Part shown: piece by piece, positions 1 to 11,829 of the stretch
Numbering within the stretch: position 1 is the first letter of the stretch
Layout: each line of letters starts with the position of its first letter
NCBI GenBank assembly: GCA_947034885.2
Contig: OX344756.2
Coordinates: forward strand, 15,496,098-15,560,097
Length of the DNA stretch: 64,000 nt
Reading direction: 5' to 3'
Source of the DNA: Thuidium tamariscinum
Lineage: Eukaryota; Streptophyta; Bryopsida; Hypnales; Thuidiaceae
Notes under the pieces: generated by a model
Seen by the model: only the letters and a program-made list of their open reading frames with translations
What the model was told of the DNA's origin: nothing
Database searches by the model: none
Made by a program: the position numbers and the translations under genes

Positions 1-132
1 AGACAGCTATCCGAGCCCGACCCTCAACGTAACTCCTAATATTTCTTCGCTTTCATTCCGTTCTGGCATATTTCTTGGGGCCCTTATTCATTTCCAGGGG
101 AGTCCATTGAACTCATCGTCCTTGTATTGCAG

Positions 133-2404
133 TGTCAAGAGTACTGAAGAGATGGAAGCCGAGGAGCTTGCAAAGATTCCCAAATTTAAAGCCCGTCCCC
201 TCAACAAAAGGGTACGTAACTACTCTCCATGTGTCATCTATAGAAAAGCTAATCATGTCATGCTCTCTGTATGACTCCTCGATCATCAAGTCTAACCGCA
301 TGTTAATGGCTTCCAGATTTTCAAAAGCAAGGGTGACTCGGGAGTCTCCCGTAATAATAAGCGTCAAATTACATTGCCTGTGGTGAGTTATATCTTGCTT
401 TTCCAAGTTTTTCTCTTCCTGAATGGTCTATGTATTAGGTTTCGAGAACCTTAGGAGTTGTTAACCATGCTTGTCGTTTGTGATCCTCGCAGGAATTTCG
501 ATTTCAAACTGGCCAACGAGCCCAAGTCCGAGGCCCTGCTCTACCAATTGAAGAGTTTGACAAGGTTAGAGTCGTCTCACCGTCTCGGGTACCGCGTGGT
601 TTGTAAGTTGAATTTGTTACAATCTTCACTGTCAGTTCGGTGCCTTACGTCTATACAATTGCCCTGTCAACAGCTATCGCTCAAGCGAGAACTGACTCCT
701 CAGCTTCCAAAAGCACCGAAACCGTTCCATCTCGCAACAGATGTAAGTGTGATCGTTTGTCAGGCTTAAAATTAGTCCCTTCTATTAGACTGAAGATTAT
801 CTTCTGCTGTGATGTATGATGTTAACTGGAACCGAAAACGGAAGAGACATACTACAACGAAAATTCATGGATATCTGCGAATTCAAGTCAATGGAGCTGA
901 ATTCAGCATGCTTCACATTTCTAATGGACCTTCACTGCCCCAGTGCCCTGACGTGGTTTTCTGGTTGACCCAGGACCGAGGTCTTGCTAAAAAGATGAAA
1001 ATGATTCAGGAACAAATAGAAAGGGATCAGAAGGCGGCGGAAGCCCGAATTCCGAAGGCCCAACCATTACCCTATACCACCAAATCTCCAATTGTAAGTT
1101 TTTATTGAAGTATAATCATTTAGAGCTGGAGAATCTGTACTGGATGGGTTTACCCCTTCCAACCAAAGACATCATGAAGGGCTATACTCAAGTCCAACGT
1201 GTTTGACTGGTGGCAACTAATTGTACATAACTGACCGCTTCATGTAGATTCCTCATAAGCCAACGCCGAAGGAATGCACAAGGCCGGAGCCATTCCAGTT
1301 GGTGAGCCTTTCAAGACATGAGGAGGAACAGCAACGGCGTGCTGTAGAACGGGCTGAAACTGAGCAGTTGGAATCATCATTGAAGGAGTTCCGGGCTCAA
1401 CCAAATCTCTCTAAGTAAGACATCTCATCTGGCTGAGTCACACTTCTCACTGCAGACAGGGTATCTGATGAGCTTACTTGCTAGAATTTTATCACATATT
1501 AACATCGCCTTTGGTCTTTACCTTGTAAACAGCGCGCCTGTCTTCATGCCAGTGCGATCGAACAAGCCCTTGACAGAGATTTTTGAATTCAAATTCAATG
1601 TGGACACTCGAGCGGTCGAGCGTGCAGAATTTGATAAGAAGGTACCCCATCGACCCATTGCCATTGTCTTTCTCTGAAACTTCAACTTTTTGCGCGTGCA
1701 AGACACATCAGCATTGAAAATGGTTTCGTAAGATACAGTTGTGGTGTTCTGTGTAATTGTCCTCTGGGGTGATGATTCATTTCCTGTGACCGAACAATAC
1801 TGAGTAGCCGAAACGTTATAGCTGCTGCTCCTCTCGTTTGCTCTGAAATGGTTCTGATTTGTTTGATATCTGGATAGGTGGCTGTAAAACAGAGCATGTA
1901 CAAGCACTATCGGGAGGAATATGAAGCTGCCAGAAAGGTGCGTCACTTCTCTGCCCAAGTTTTTTACTTCACGACATCGAGGATTATCATCTAAAGCGGT
2001 TCTAGGTTTCTGATTTCCCACCCCTAACGCAGTGTAACCACCATCGTACGTGCAGGTTGAAGAAGAGAAGTTTATCAAAGCTATGCGCAGAGAGATGGTG
2101 GTCGTGGCTCGACCTGCACCGAAGTTTGTTAAGCCTTTCGTTCCTCTAAGGTATGTTTCTCTCCATAGACGGTGTGTTACAATGACTTTATGTCGTTACC
2201 TTACCCTTGGAATATGATCAGCAAATTTGACGCATGCGCTAAAACGTTTCCCTACATGAATTCAATCGCAGGTCCACGAAAGAACCAACAAGGCCTGTTT
2301 CTCCGAAATTCAACGTGAAAACTCCCAAAAACGACATAAGAGCAGGCGGCCGTTCGTGGGCACAAGATTCTCCAGTTATGCAAAGAAGAATACAAATGCG
2401 GTAG
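133..2404 (+). CDS. TPX2: TPX2-family spindle assembly protein, 3' part of gene (5' end outside window)
   Basis: Ten exons join in frame: 133-211, 317-382, 493-564, 674-742, 974-1093, 1248-1414, 1533-1641, 1878-1937, 2056-2150 and 2272-2404 (TAG). The first begins in phase after a cag acceptor, so upstream exons lie outside the window; about 322 residues are visible. The first exon encodes IPKFKARPLNKR, the hallmark of the TPX2 central domain. Later exons give PKPFHLATD, EPFQLVSLSRHEEEQ, and then PLTEIFEFKFNVD followed by TRAVERAEFDKK, the C-terminal TPX2 (PF06886) signature. The last exons are basic (ARPAPKFVKPFVP). In plants and animals TPX2 binds microtubules and activates and targets Aurora kinase at the spindle; the Aurora-binding N-terminus would be upstream and cannot be checked. 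All splice sites are GT-AG and no frame break is seen. The family call is secure; orthology to TPX2 rather than a TPX2-like paralogue is likely from the multi-block architecture. Confidence 0.93.
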
Positions 2405-4370
2405 TACTGCTCTGTTCGAGATCTGTTACCAGTTCTGCTTACATTACCCTGCTATTGTGAGGCTCACATGAAGGTGATCACTTTCGTCTGCGATCAATCA
2501 GATGAACTTCCGAAGTGTAATATTAGTAGACTTTTCGGAGCTGGAATCTACATTTTCCTTTAGTTGGAAGATGAAATCTTGGGTGTCGACAGGTTAGGGT
2601 ACTGTGTTTAGTACCCGTGAGGGATTCTTGTCCTTGGGGTTGTATATTGCCACAATTTTAATGTTTAATACTCATGGACAATTGCACTGTATATTCTATT
2701 ATCCGTTTCGCTTACTGCAATTACGCTAACACTCATAATCTCATTCTTCGAGCAAAAGAACTACTGGAAAGCAACGTCCGACAATACTGTTGCACAGTAT
2801 CGTGCACCATATCTTTCACCTCAATCCAAGTGCCTGCGAAATTTATAATTGTCGAAATGGACGGGGCTGGTTTGGAGCCTGTATGTACTCAACTTCTCGT
2901 CGCAAATCATACAAATGATTTGTTGTAAAACTAAACAACAAGAGACAGTTTGCACTACTTCAAGAAATTATGTTTTTACACTGATCTACTTTGCTAGCTT
3001 ACACCTTGGTGAATGAGTAAAGACCATGTATAGAGTGAAATTATTCAACCCCAAATTTTCTGGAGTTCCTTACGTAATAATAAATTTTCTTAAACAGTAA
3101 TTATACTTGCCTTGTCTGCTAAAAATGACCACGTCATTGCTGAGTTAATGGGTATTTGAAATAATGGGTACTTTTCCATTTGTTGTTGAACTTTATTACA
3201 TGTTATATATTGTACTTTCACAGTATGAAAGTCAAATACACTATGCAATGGTCTTGGTCATTTGTTCAAAATAAAAAGTCATATACACTTGCAAAGGAGG
3301 AATTTCAAACAACTTGGAAATTGGTTTCATACTTTAGTATGAAAAAAAGTCCTCAATGCATTCTTTAAGTTTCGTGGAGGTTAATTTGCTTGGAAACCAA
3401 ACTTATGCCTCAACCATTCATCTTCTTTAACAATGCAATTTAGTATCGCCACACCAATTTACTTGAAAATGCTATGAGTCTTTACTTCTGATGAATATTT
3501 TACCAAGAACATAGTTAGGAATACTATTCTAAAAGGGAGATCTCTAAAAACTAATAGTTGGGAAGGATATTCATTTAGAGTAAAATTTTAGTATTTTTAA
3601 GTCAAGTACTGTGATGAATTCTTATCTTCATTTATTAGTATAGTTTACACCAAGTTTGCTATCCCTTTGTTCATTACATCACCATCACTCACAATAATTC
3701 TCCTACAAATTTCCTAGGTACAAAGTAATTCCAACCATTAAGTTGTGAGAGATGTTATCTTAAGAGCTTGCCTAAATTTCTTATTTATCTATCATTTGCA
3801 AACCATAGAATTAGAGCCCTTTTACTTTAATTTTAATAGGCAACATGGAACAAAATAGGTGTTGCATATCATTGTAAGCAAGCTTGAAATTTTTTTGAAA
3901 TGTATGAGTTTTCACCTCTAAAAAGAGTGAAAAACTTCGGTTGCTTACTGTTTAGGGGCAACCTCACTACTCAGTTGGGCTCAATGTACGAAGAGATCTG
4001 GCGGCTATTAGAAAATCAACCAAATGAAATCCTTGAATTACCAATTTAATTTTTGCATTTTAGGTTGTATAATCGAATGAAAAACTAGGAGTATAGGAAA
4101 TGAACTGTTTAGGAAAGTGAAATGATGGCTTTTCATCCATCCATCATTTAGTAGAAGCGGATTTCAACTGCCCTATAAATGCACCTACCAATTCTTATTG
4201 GAGAACCCTAGGATATATTTAACTTATACTTTAAGAGAAATAAATGTTCATCAATAGTATTGCATGGACTCTTAGGCCTTTTCTGTGGAATGAACATGAA
4301 CGAGAAGACAAGCTCTTTATACAAATGGGTGATAGGAGGTAAAGCAATCCATGTGGGATATATAAAGTAG
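2405..4370. other. 3' flank of TPX2 and AT-rich intergenic DNA
   Basis: The first few hundred bases presumably hold the 3' UTR of the TPX2 gene. Beyond about 2.9 kb the sequence is AT-rich with only short chance ORFs. I see no gene, RNA or clear repeat here. Confidence 0.5.
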
Positions 4371-4762
4371 TAAGGTAGAACCACCCGTTTAAGGTATTTT
4401 AGGCATGATCTAGTGTAGTGCAAAGTAAAACAAATATTTTCATAGGTGTAAAGATAAAAGTATGGGGATTGCAAAAACTTTGGTAATTTTATCACATGAA
4501 TTGAAATTACTACGAATTTTGGAAGGCTTAAAGTGTGGTTGACCAAATGCCAATCTATGGAGTCTTCTAATTTCAATCACACAAAAAACTACATTTTTAC
4601 TCACTCTTTTCTAATTTTTTGCACACTACCTTAGAACATGTGCCATGAACTTTTAGTCCTAACTTTAAAAATGAGAAAAAAAAACATTCTAGCCTTAATT
4701 GGAAATACATTCATCATTAGGTTGGCTATGGGGGGCAATTGGTTATAGGTGGTTCTACCTTA
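4371..4762. mobile_element. MITE-like element, TA-flanked, AGGTAGAACCACC ends
   Basis: The left end TAAGGTAGAACCACC (4371-4385) is repeated in inverse orientation as GGTGGTTCTACCTTA (4748-4762). The element is 392 bp and has no coding capacity. Both ends are bounded by TA, as expected for the Tc1/mariner (Stowaway-like) target duplication. The outer AGGTAG is shared with elements at 5885, 13343 and 14188. Confidence 0.65.
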
Positions 4763-4799
4763 TTAGGAGAAGCTCAATCACTCATAGTGAAGTAAAAAG

Positions 4800-5084
4800 T
4801 AGGAATTGTGTTCAAAGTAAAATTTCAGACCTCATTTCAACATAGTAGAATAATTTTTTTCAAAAAACTTTGAACTAAAAGAAGTTGTTGAATTAAGCTA
4901 AATTTTATCTCCAAAATTCCATTTGAGGTTTTGAGACTTCAACTAAAATTTATGGACAAAAATCAAAATGAGTCTTTGAAAATGTCAAAAAAATGTCAAC
5001 TTTTTTTAGTTCAAAGTTTTTTGAAAAAATATATTCTACTATATTAAAATAAGGTCTAAAATTCTACTTTTAGCACAATTCCTA
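4800..5084. repeat. Foldback (long inverted repeat) element
   Basis: A left arm starting TAGGAATTGTG (4800) is mirrored by a right arm ending CACAATTCCTA (5084). The arms match imperfectly over roughly 90 bases each, for example TTCAAAAAACTTTGAACTA against TAGTTCAAAGTTTTTTGAA. Weaker symmetry continues outside. The stretch is non-coding and could form a long hairpin. Confidence 0.7.
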
Positions 5085-5598
5085 TGTTTTTAACAATGAA
5101 TGGTCAATCTCTCATCTTCAAATTGTCCATATCTTCTAAAGATTCATGACAAACAATGAGAATTGTTTAAAAAAGTCTTCTTTACTATTTGTTTTCAATG
5201 AAGTAACTCCTTCAAATTGCCATCAAAAAATCTCTTAATAGTAGAAGGTCAAATGGTAGATTTATCTTTAGCTTAATGGATTATAATTGAATTTTTTAGA
5301 ATTTATAATGGATCATAATTTCATTTACTTGCAGATTTGGCTATGTGGTCCTAGAATTAGCCAAAAGAATTCAGCCCTTTTTCTCAACAAATTTATGCTA
5401 AACTTGCCATCCAAGTATAGTAATGTATAAAAAATTGCCTTGAACTTAGTATTTAAATGTAGATTGTATTTTTTGTTGTATGTTTTTTATTCCAAAATCT
5501 TTTGAAAACTTAAAGAAAATGACGAGAACGCTAAGAAGAAATAAGGCTTTTTACCGAATTAAATGACTACACTTAGGCAACATCCAAATGACAATCAT

Positions 5599-5884
5599 TA
5601 GAAGAAATTTGAGGGCATTACAAGGCCGTTTTAGGTATGTTTCCAAAATGGCTCCCAATGACGCTAGCCACTGTCAAGCCGGCTTTAATCAAAATAAAAT
5701 CAAAATAATTTTCTTTTTTTTTGGGTCCTGAAATATGAAAATAAGTCCAAAAAAAATTTGAAAAAAAAAATTAATTAATTACGTGGTAGGGGCGCAACCA
5801 CGTAGGATTGGAGTTCACAGGGCAGAAACTGCATTCCCACAGTCCAAGAACCCACAATCTCCTAATGCCCTCAAATTTCATCTA
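5599..5884. mobile_element. MITE family A, copy 1
   Basis: TA-flanked element (TA at 5599-5600 and 5883-5884) with terminal inverted repeats GAAGAAATTTGAGGGCATTA and TAATGCCCTCAAATTTCATC. The interior has an A/T-rich core flanked by a CACGTAGGATT block. A second, better preserved copy lies at 44109-44413 and a degenerate one near 19650-19903. The TA boundaries suggest Tc1/mariner-type mobilisation; no transposase is encoded. Confidence 0.85.
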
Positions 5885-6157
5885 AGGTAGGTACACCCAA
5901 AAGCGCCACTTATTCATATTGTGCCTAGTTCTTAATATTAGCTATTTCAGATTTTTATGTAGTCTTGTTGGCAAGTGAAAGCATGTTCCAACGCACCAAA
6001 GAACACAAGATTTGAATACCGTATGCAAAAGTTATTTACAGTCAAAGACTATTTCCGAAAGTGCCATCTACAGCCTCTGAACATGACTAATTTTGGAAAT
6101 GTATGTGCACTATAGATGGCGCTTTTAGGAATAGGGCTTTTTTGGGTGTACCTACCT
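5885..6157. mobile_element. MITE family B-like element directly abutting family A copy
   Basis: Terminal inverted repeats AGGTAGGTACACCCAAAA (5885) and GGGTGTACCTACCT (ending 6157), each next to TA. A sub-repeat AAGCGCCA/TGGCGCTT lies just inside. The left TA (5883-5884) is the right TA of the preceding element and the right TA (6158-6159) is the left TA of the next one. Non-coding. Confidence 0.75.
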
Positions 6158-6159
6158 TA

Positions 6160-7104
6160 ACCCCTAAAACCCTGAATAATGTTTTTTGAGATTATAAATT
6201 TTTTGGACAGCTCACTACGAATGGAGTTTTTATTTTTTTTCTTTGAAATTTTGATACAATGTGTGCCCGAGGAGTAGCTTTAAGGCCTGACAATTTTCAT
6301 AACTTTTGACTTCACGGTTAAAAAGTTATAGTAGGATATGTTGTTTTCTTTACTCAGCGGGCATCCCGGGCAAGTGAAAAAACTTCTTCAAAAAAACTTT
6401 TTTCTTAAAAGTGAAATTTGAAATTGGTTCTTTAGATTTATACATACATGGGAAGATTTGAATCAATCCATTCTGATCAATGAATCAAAAGTTATGAAGA
6501 TTTTGAGTTTGGGGTAGTTTGTGGCCAGTTACAAAATCTTTGCAGTACAAAAAAAGTTTGAAATTCTTCATTTAATTCAATTTTTCGGATTTTTGGAAAA
6601 AAATAAAAACAAAAGGTGTAGATTTTTTATTACAACATTTTAGCCATTGGGATTGAAAATTTTCAATTCCATGAATAAAATGTTCACAATTTAGTATTTT
6701 GGCTCATTTTTTACTTCTTTCTACTTACTTATTTTTTCCTATATATTGTACAATTCCAAATGGTTTGAAATTTTTTGAGAATGTAGCCAACTTGCATTGA
6801 AGTATGAATTCAAAGAGTAACCACCATTTTGAATTTTTTTTCACACAAATGTGACCTTGTGAAGTGCAGCTGCCCGGATTTTCGCAGGGATAAAAAAACA
6901 ATTTTTGTCAATTGAAATGCTTATATCTTGCAATCTACAAGGTGGAAATTTCTGAAATTTTTTCCACATGTTTACAAACCACCTTACTACAAGATCCTAC
7001 GGTTACATGAGTAAAAAATGTGTTTTAAAAAAAATTGCACTTGTATTAGAAATGGTTGTTTTGGAGCATTTTTGGTGAAAACATAGTCAAAAACCTTTAG
7101 GGGT
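6160..7104. mobile_element. MITE family C, copy 1 (about 0.95 kb)
   Basis: Starts TA-ACCCCTAAA (6158) and ends TTTAGGGGT-TA (7106). The AT-rich interior shares long stretches with an inverted copy at about 11830-12690, a partial copy near 18720-19090 and, at least in part, the TTAACCCCTAAAGG element at 44592-45514. No ORF of note, so it is a non-autonomous DNA element. Confidence 0.75.
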
Positions 7105-7129
7105 TAATGGGCAAAAAACTGAGTCATCG

Positions 7130-8347
7130 TGTAAACTCCCCGTTCACTGGTTGGGCTCCAGTCGACATCATCTTCCCCACCACCGACTGAACAATTTCTG
7201 GAAGCAAGATGAGAAAGGGCAACTTTTGAAACCTTGTTTAAGAACTTCCGAGTGCCGCATGAAAATTGAGGATGAAAATTGAGGATGACCATCGGACTGA
7301 CATTCAAGTGGCAACCGAGAAATGTCCAGGAAGCTTCGTGCGTTATCGTGAGTTTCGGACAAGGATTCATTTTCCAGGGTCCAATCATTAACCCAATTAT
7401 AATTATTACGTGCATGAAGGAGAAAATATTTCACCTTCAAAAGGCCGAAAAATTTCCACACCGCCCCAAGGGCGTAAATACCTTCGCTGTTCCCTTTCCA
7501 CCTTTTTGTCCCTTTGAAGATTACATGAGGTAAATTACAAAGCTGTCCATACACCATGTCATGTGCAACATTGGTGCAAACACTGGGAAGATGCATCCCC
7601 AACCTTGGAAAACTTCTTGGAGGTTTAATTGCAAGTCTGCCCAAAATCTCTGCGGGGAAGCTTCCTTTTACACGCGGAATACGGTATTGAGGATGCCTTC
7701 AAGGTCAGGTCAGGTTGATTTGGGTACCAGTAGTACATCTCAGGGTAATGACAACATTCTGCTGAAGTCTACGCACGAGTAAAAAGATATTTGAATGAAA
7801 GAACTTTGAACATAGAACTAAAAGGACATGGCCCACGACTTGCGTGCAATAGAAAAATCCAAACCCAGCTTCGTGTTTTTGAAATTCACTCACAAAATCC
7901 ATGTTTGCATATGACTGCACTTGTGCAAGCTGAGGACTCGGGTGATGGGATTGACCACCTTTGCTTCCTATCCACCCACAGATAGTCTTGTAGCGTGTTC
8001 AGCTCACAAGCCCTGTAAAACTTCTTCACGTCTGAAAAGACTACTCAAAGGATGTGGGCATAATCTGCAGTGGCTTATTCTCACTAAAACTAATACCTAG
8101 CATGAAAAGATGCATTATCTGTACATATAAATACTTCTAACTGTGGAGCAACTCTGAGAATACTCACGCTCATCTCCAAAATGACTGACGTCAAGAAGCT
8201 AGAAAACTGAGTTTATTTTAGGCTCAGGCATGGCCATACAAACTCTCATCCCGTCCATTATTGGCTCTTCGTCATATGTATCCCAAATATGAGAGGCCGC
8301 CCACACGCAATAAAATCTTGATGAAGCAAATGCTTTGAGCAAAGACC
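7130..8347. other. Less AT-rich stretch downstream of the LITAF gene, function unclear
   Basis: Base composition rises compared with the MITE-rich DNA to the left. A 158-codon minus-strand ORF (7168-7644) overlaps ORFs on the other strand, and none gives a recognisable protein. The simplest reading is the 3' flank and possibly a long 3' UTR of the minus-strand LITAF gene that ends at 8348. A lineage-specific exon cannot be excluded. Confidence 0.3.
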
Positions 8348-9778
8348 TCAAGCAGGAACGGCATAACTAATCTGTGTCCAATGGACAGGATCTGCAAATA
8401 TGCATGGATCATCCTTGGTAAAATCTGCCACCTGCATGGCATGGAAACCATCTTTTAGACCCTTCAGCATCGACATCAGCCCGTGAAAAAAGCTAAAATC
8501 GGGACAGGATTACAGAATGTGTACGTGTGTATACGTGCGTGTACGCGTGTATATATGTATACAATGAAAGACACGAAAGTAATCAAATTAATCACAATGT
8601 AAGATGAATACCTTCTCTCCGCAATGATCACAGTAATGGTGTTTGTGCCACAAGCAATCACAGGAACGGGTCAGAAAGCATAATCCGCAAAGGGTAGCCA
8701 AGCATCCAACCCAAGCGGCAGCGCTAAGAGAGGATCTGCAAGGAAAAATTGCCAAACACAACATTCAGTTCAGGCAAAAGTTCAAAACTTAATCACACAA
8801 AACGCTTATACGGTATAATAGTTCCATTTGATGCCAACATTTGAACCCCGCATATCCTCACTGATTTACAACATTCACAACCACTTGCAGAGAATGAGAC
8901 GTCTGTGATCAGATCCAAATAACAATTAAAGTAGACAGGCCCAACTGCGCTTCTAAAGGTATGACCTAACATACACAACAGGTAGAAACACATTGCCAAA
9001 GTCCAACACGAGGATATCAAAATCAGGACATGGTTTTAGAAAATATATCGACAGAGCTTTGGACTCTTCATGCTTTTGCATACGGTCTACAAATACAACA
9101 TAAAAAAGTGTGCCGGAATCACCAGTCAACTGCTAATGCAAAAGAATATAAAGAGAAAGAATCCCATAATAGTAGTCAATCTCTTCATGAACCCCTTTGC
9201 CTTTATTTTCCTTAGGACGAAGCAATCAACCAAAAAAATGCATACAATGTTGAATGTTAGAGTTATCCTAAGAGTATTGCAAGTCATCCCAATGTGATTG
9301 AATTGCATGCACTCATGCTTTGTTGTCATCCCCAAAAAGTTGATTAAAATTAAAATTTAATCTCGAATTGGAAGAAAACCGTTGAGGATCAAAGAGACAA
9401 TGACATTCAAGACTTTTAGAACAACACTGTTAAGTGAAAAAAGAACGAAAAAGAAATCGAAATCACGTACTTGACAGTCGTGAGTCCAGGTTTGCCGCAG
9501 TGAGGGCACTCAAAGGGAGCCGGTGTGTCCGCAAAGAAGGTTTCCTGCAACCCCATTCCGGGCAGCGGAGCGCCATAAATCGCATTCGGGGGCCTCATGC
9601 CAGCCGAGTACGGATTCTCATGGACGTAATACTGCGAGGGCGGCATTTGCTGCTGTGGAGCCGTCGTCACCACAGGCGCCGCTGCAGGGTAACCGTAGGC
9701 CGGACCTGGATATGGAATTCCAAGCTGCGGCTCACCGCCATTTCCAGTCGATTCACTTTTCTTGAAAGCATCCGCCAT
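8348..9778 (-). CDS. LITAF-domain membrane-associated zinc protein
   Basis: Three exons, read right to left: 9778-9471, 8735-8612 and 8431-8348 (TGA), giving 171 residues from MADAFKK. An ATG six codons upstream (9796) is also in frame. Residues 1-88 are rich in Pro, Tyr and Gln, including PPSQYY. The LITAF domain follows: CPHC at 91-94, a hydrophobic membrane-inserting helix at about 104-124, then HHYCDHC with the second Cys pair at 138 and 141. The tail DFTKDDPCIFADP is typical of plant LITAF proteins related to GILP. Family members bind zinc through the two CxxC pairs and attach to the cytosolic face of endolysosomal or plasma membranes; plant GILP has been linked to restraint of cell death. 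The role here is inferred from the family. Splice phases all agree. Confidence 0.93.
8517..8563. repeat. Alternating purine-pyrimidine tract in LITAF intron 2
   Basis: Forty-seven bases alternate strictly purine and pyrimidine (TGTG, TACG and TATA steps) inside the intron between LITAF exons 2 and 3. Such tracts favour Z-DNA and are prone to length change. Confidence 0.7.
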
Positions 9779-9835
9779 CGTGATCCCCTCTTGCAACTCA
9801 AATAACTCAAACCCTAAATCTCAGAGACACAATTC

Positions 9836-10125
9836 ACCGCGCTTCTCTCCTTCAACCAGACTTTCGCTAACAGCTTGGTTCACCACAAATTCTCGTCACG
9901 AAATGACGTAACTTCCAAGACCTGGTCAAGTCAAAACACCGTCACATATTTTGCGAAACTCGAATTCATTACAAAAACAAAAACCCTTATCACACAATCT
10001 TTCGAGTTTTTGAACCTTTACAAACCTCTTGACCAACTCAACGCACTTCTCTCCTTCAACCAAAATTTCGTTCACGTAACTTCCACCTGGTCAAGTCAAA
10101 ACAGCGTCACATATTTCGCAATTTC
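9836..10125. promoter_or_regulatory. Duplicated block upstream of the LITAF gene with W-box and TGACG-type motifs
   Basis: Two imperfect direct copies, starting near 9836 and 10042, share CTTCTCTCCTTCAACCA, GACGTAACTTCC/CACGTAACTTCC, CCTGGTCAAGTCAAAACA and CGTCACATATTT. The copies lie about 60 to 350 bases upstream of the start codon. The complement of GGTCAA is the W-box core TTGACC, and CGTCA is the complement of the TGACG core bound by TGA-class bZIPs. The regulatory role is inferred from position and motifs only. Confidence 0.5.
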
Positions 10126-10700
10126 AATACATGAATCGAAACCGAAATTGCGCAATCTTTAGAATGGGAACCTTCACAACCTTGTGAGGGTGGAAAACTC
10201 TTAACTCTCCTTACTTCAAATTTCGCAAACCAAAATTCACAAGAGAATGAGCAGACTAGAACGATTCAAAATGAGTAGGGAAGCCAAAAAACTTGTACTG
10301 AAACCCTAAACAGTCAATGAGATCAAAAAACATCCCAATGCTGGAATTGTGCTCACATTAACCATCAAGCAAATGTGATACCTCACGGATCAGAGTCGAG
10401 ATTTTGTGAGTGAATTTAATCCGTTCTCGAATGAAGAGGTCTCCGTGTTTCGATGCAAATCGAGAAGCTACGCAGTTCACAGGACGAAGCCCGCAAGAAC
10501 TTTCCCTTCATGGTTCGAAGCGTCTTCTCATCCGCGGATTACTTTCATCCATATTTCATCCTTCTATTATAAGAGTACAGTAGTGATCTTAGAACAAATT
10601 CAAGGTTTTTAGCGAAATGTTCATTTTTGGAAGATTTTTTAAAATTTATACAAAGGGCATGAAAAAATTAAGTAGAAAATGAGCAAAATTTAGCCAATTT

Positions 10701-10926
10701 GGGGATCATTGCGTAAGAGTACTATTTCAATGGGTTTGTAGTAGAGCATTGAAAAAGTACTATTGCCATACACGCGTTATTTTGTAACAATATAGTTTCA
10801 GTGGAAAAAGTGTCATCCATCGAAACTATAATGTTGTAGTATTGTTTTAGTACTGCAATAGTATGTTTTCAAAACTCTACTACAAACTCATTGAAACAAT
10901 ATTGATGCAATGGGGGGGGGGGGGGG
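10701..10926. mobile_element. Foldback family D element, copy 1, ending in a G15 run
   Basis: GGGGATCATTGC at 10701 is matched by TGCAATGGGG near 10906-10915. Inside, CAATGGGTTTGTAGTAGAG is mirrored by CTCTACTACAAACTCATTG. A run of 15 G (10912-10926) sits at the right edge. The ends resemble those of the elements at 14485 and 45931. Confidence 0.65.
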
Positions 10927-11829
10927 TACTTTCCTAACAAGTAGTAAGTATAGTTATCTTTGTCGCTCAATGATGGCAAATTTTATTGTGTGGTAACTTT
11001 TCCTAAAGGGTAGTCAAACATTCTTCACTGCTCAACAATTTTGTGAAGAATGAGAAAATGGGAGAAAAGAAAAGTGAATTAGGAGTTAGAAATCATGAAG
11101 TAGGTGTGATATCCTTTTTAAATTTTTATATTGTCTAAAAAACAAGACTAGACAATGCACACAAAATCTATAAGCATTGAATGCGCAACTGGTGTAAAAA
11201 CAAGAAATGATAAATGTACAACTCAAGCAAAATATTCTTCTACCCCATTTTCGACAAAATATCCAATCCAAACACCTAAGGAATGGCATAGGTCAAAGTC
11301 ATCTATCATCTCCTGACAAAAAAATTCAAATAATTAAATTTAGACTACTTTATATTGAATTAATGGCTACAATCAATGTCTTGAGTGACAATGACGGAGT
11401 GACTAATAAGTGCAATAGCATATATTACAATAAGTGACTGTTTTAGGCCTTCATGTTACGGCCACTTTAGGAAAATATTGGGGTTGTTGTAGATGACCAT
11501 TATAGACACACTTTGGATTGGTTTCAAATAGTCTAGAGACCCTTTTTGCCAATTGGATAGTACATATACTTCAAAAATTCATAGCAAATTCACGCTTTGG
11601 CCAAAAAATATATAATTTTAACTACTCAGTCTATTTCTTTCATTTATCTATACATGATTTTTTTTTTTTAATTTCAAGGATGCTACAAGGATGAATTAGT
11701 CATTTTGTTTGAAATGGTGTATTCTACCTTACAGATAGACACTTGTTTTATCCCACTCCACAAAATGGATTGGAATGGCTTTTTATCCTACATATTTTTA
11801 CTACACTTTCATTAAAATGTTTAAAATTG

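Noticed and set aside
1518..2078. 186-codon minus-strand ORF
   Set aside because: Lies antisense to well-supported TPX2 exons and introns, with no domain of its own.
7168..7644. 158-codon minus-strand ORF
   Set aside because: No recognisable motif, no splice context, overlaps open frames on the other strand; probably chance in a less AT-rich 3' flank.
10912..10926. G15 run as a G-quadruplex element
   Set aside because: A single homopolymer at a foldback edge; possibly an assembly or sequencing length artefact, as with the C13 run at 46435-46447.
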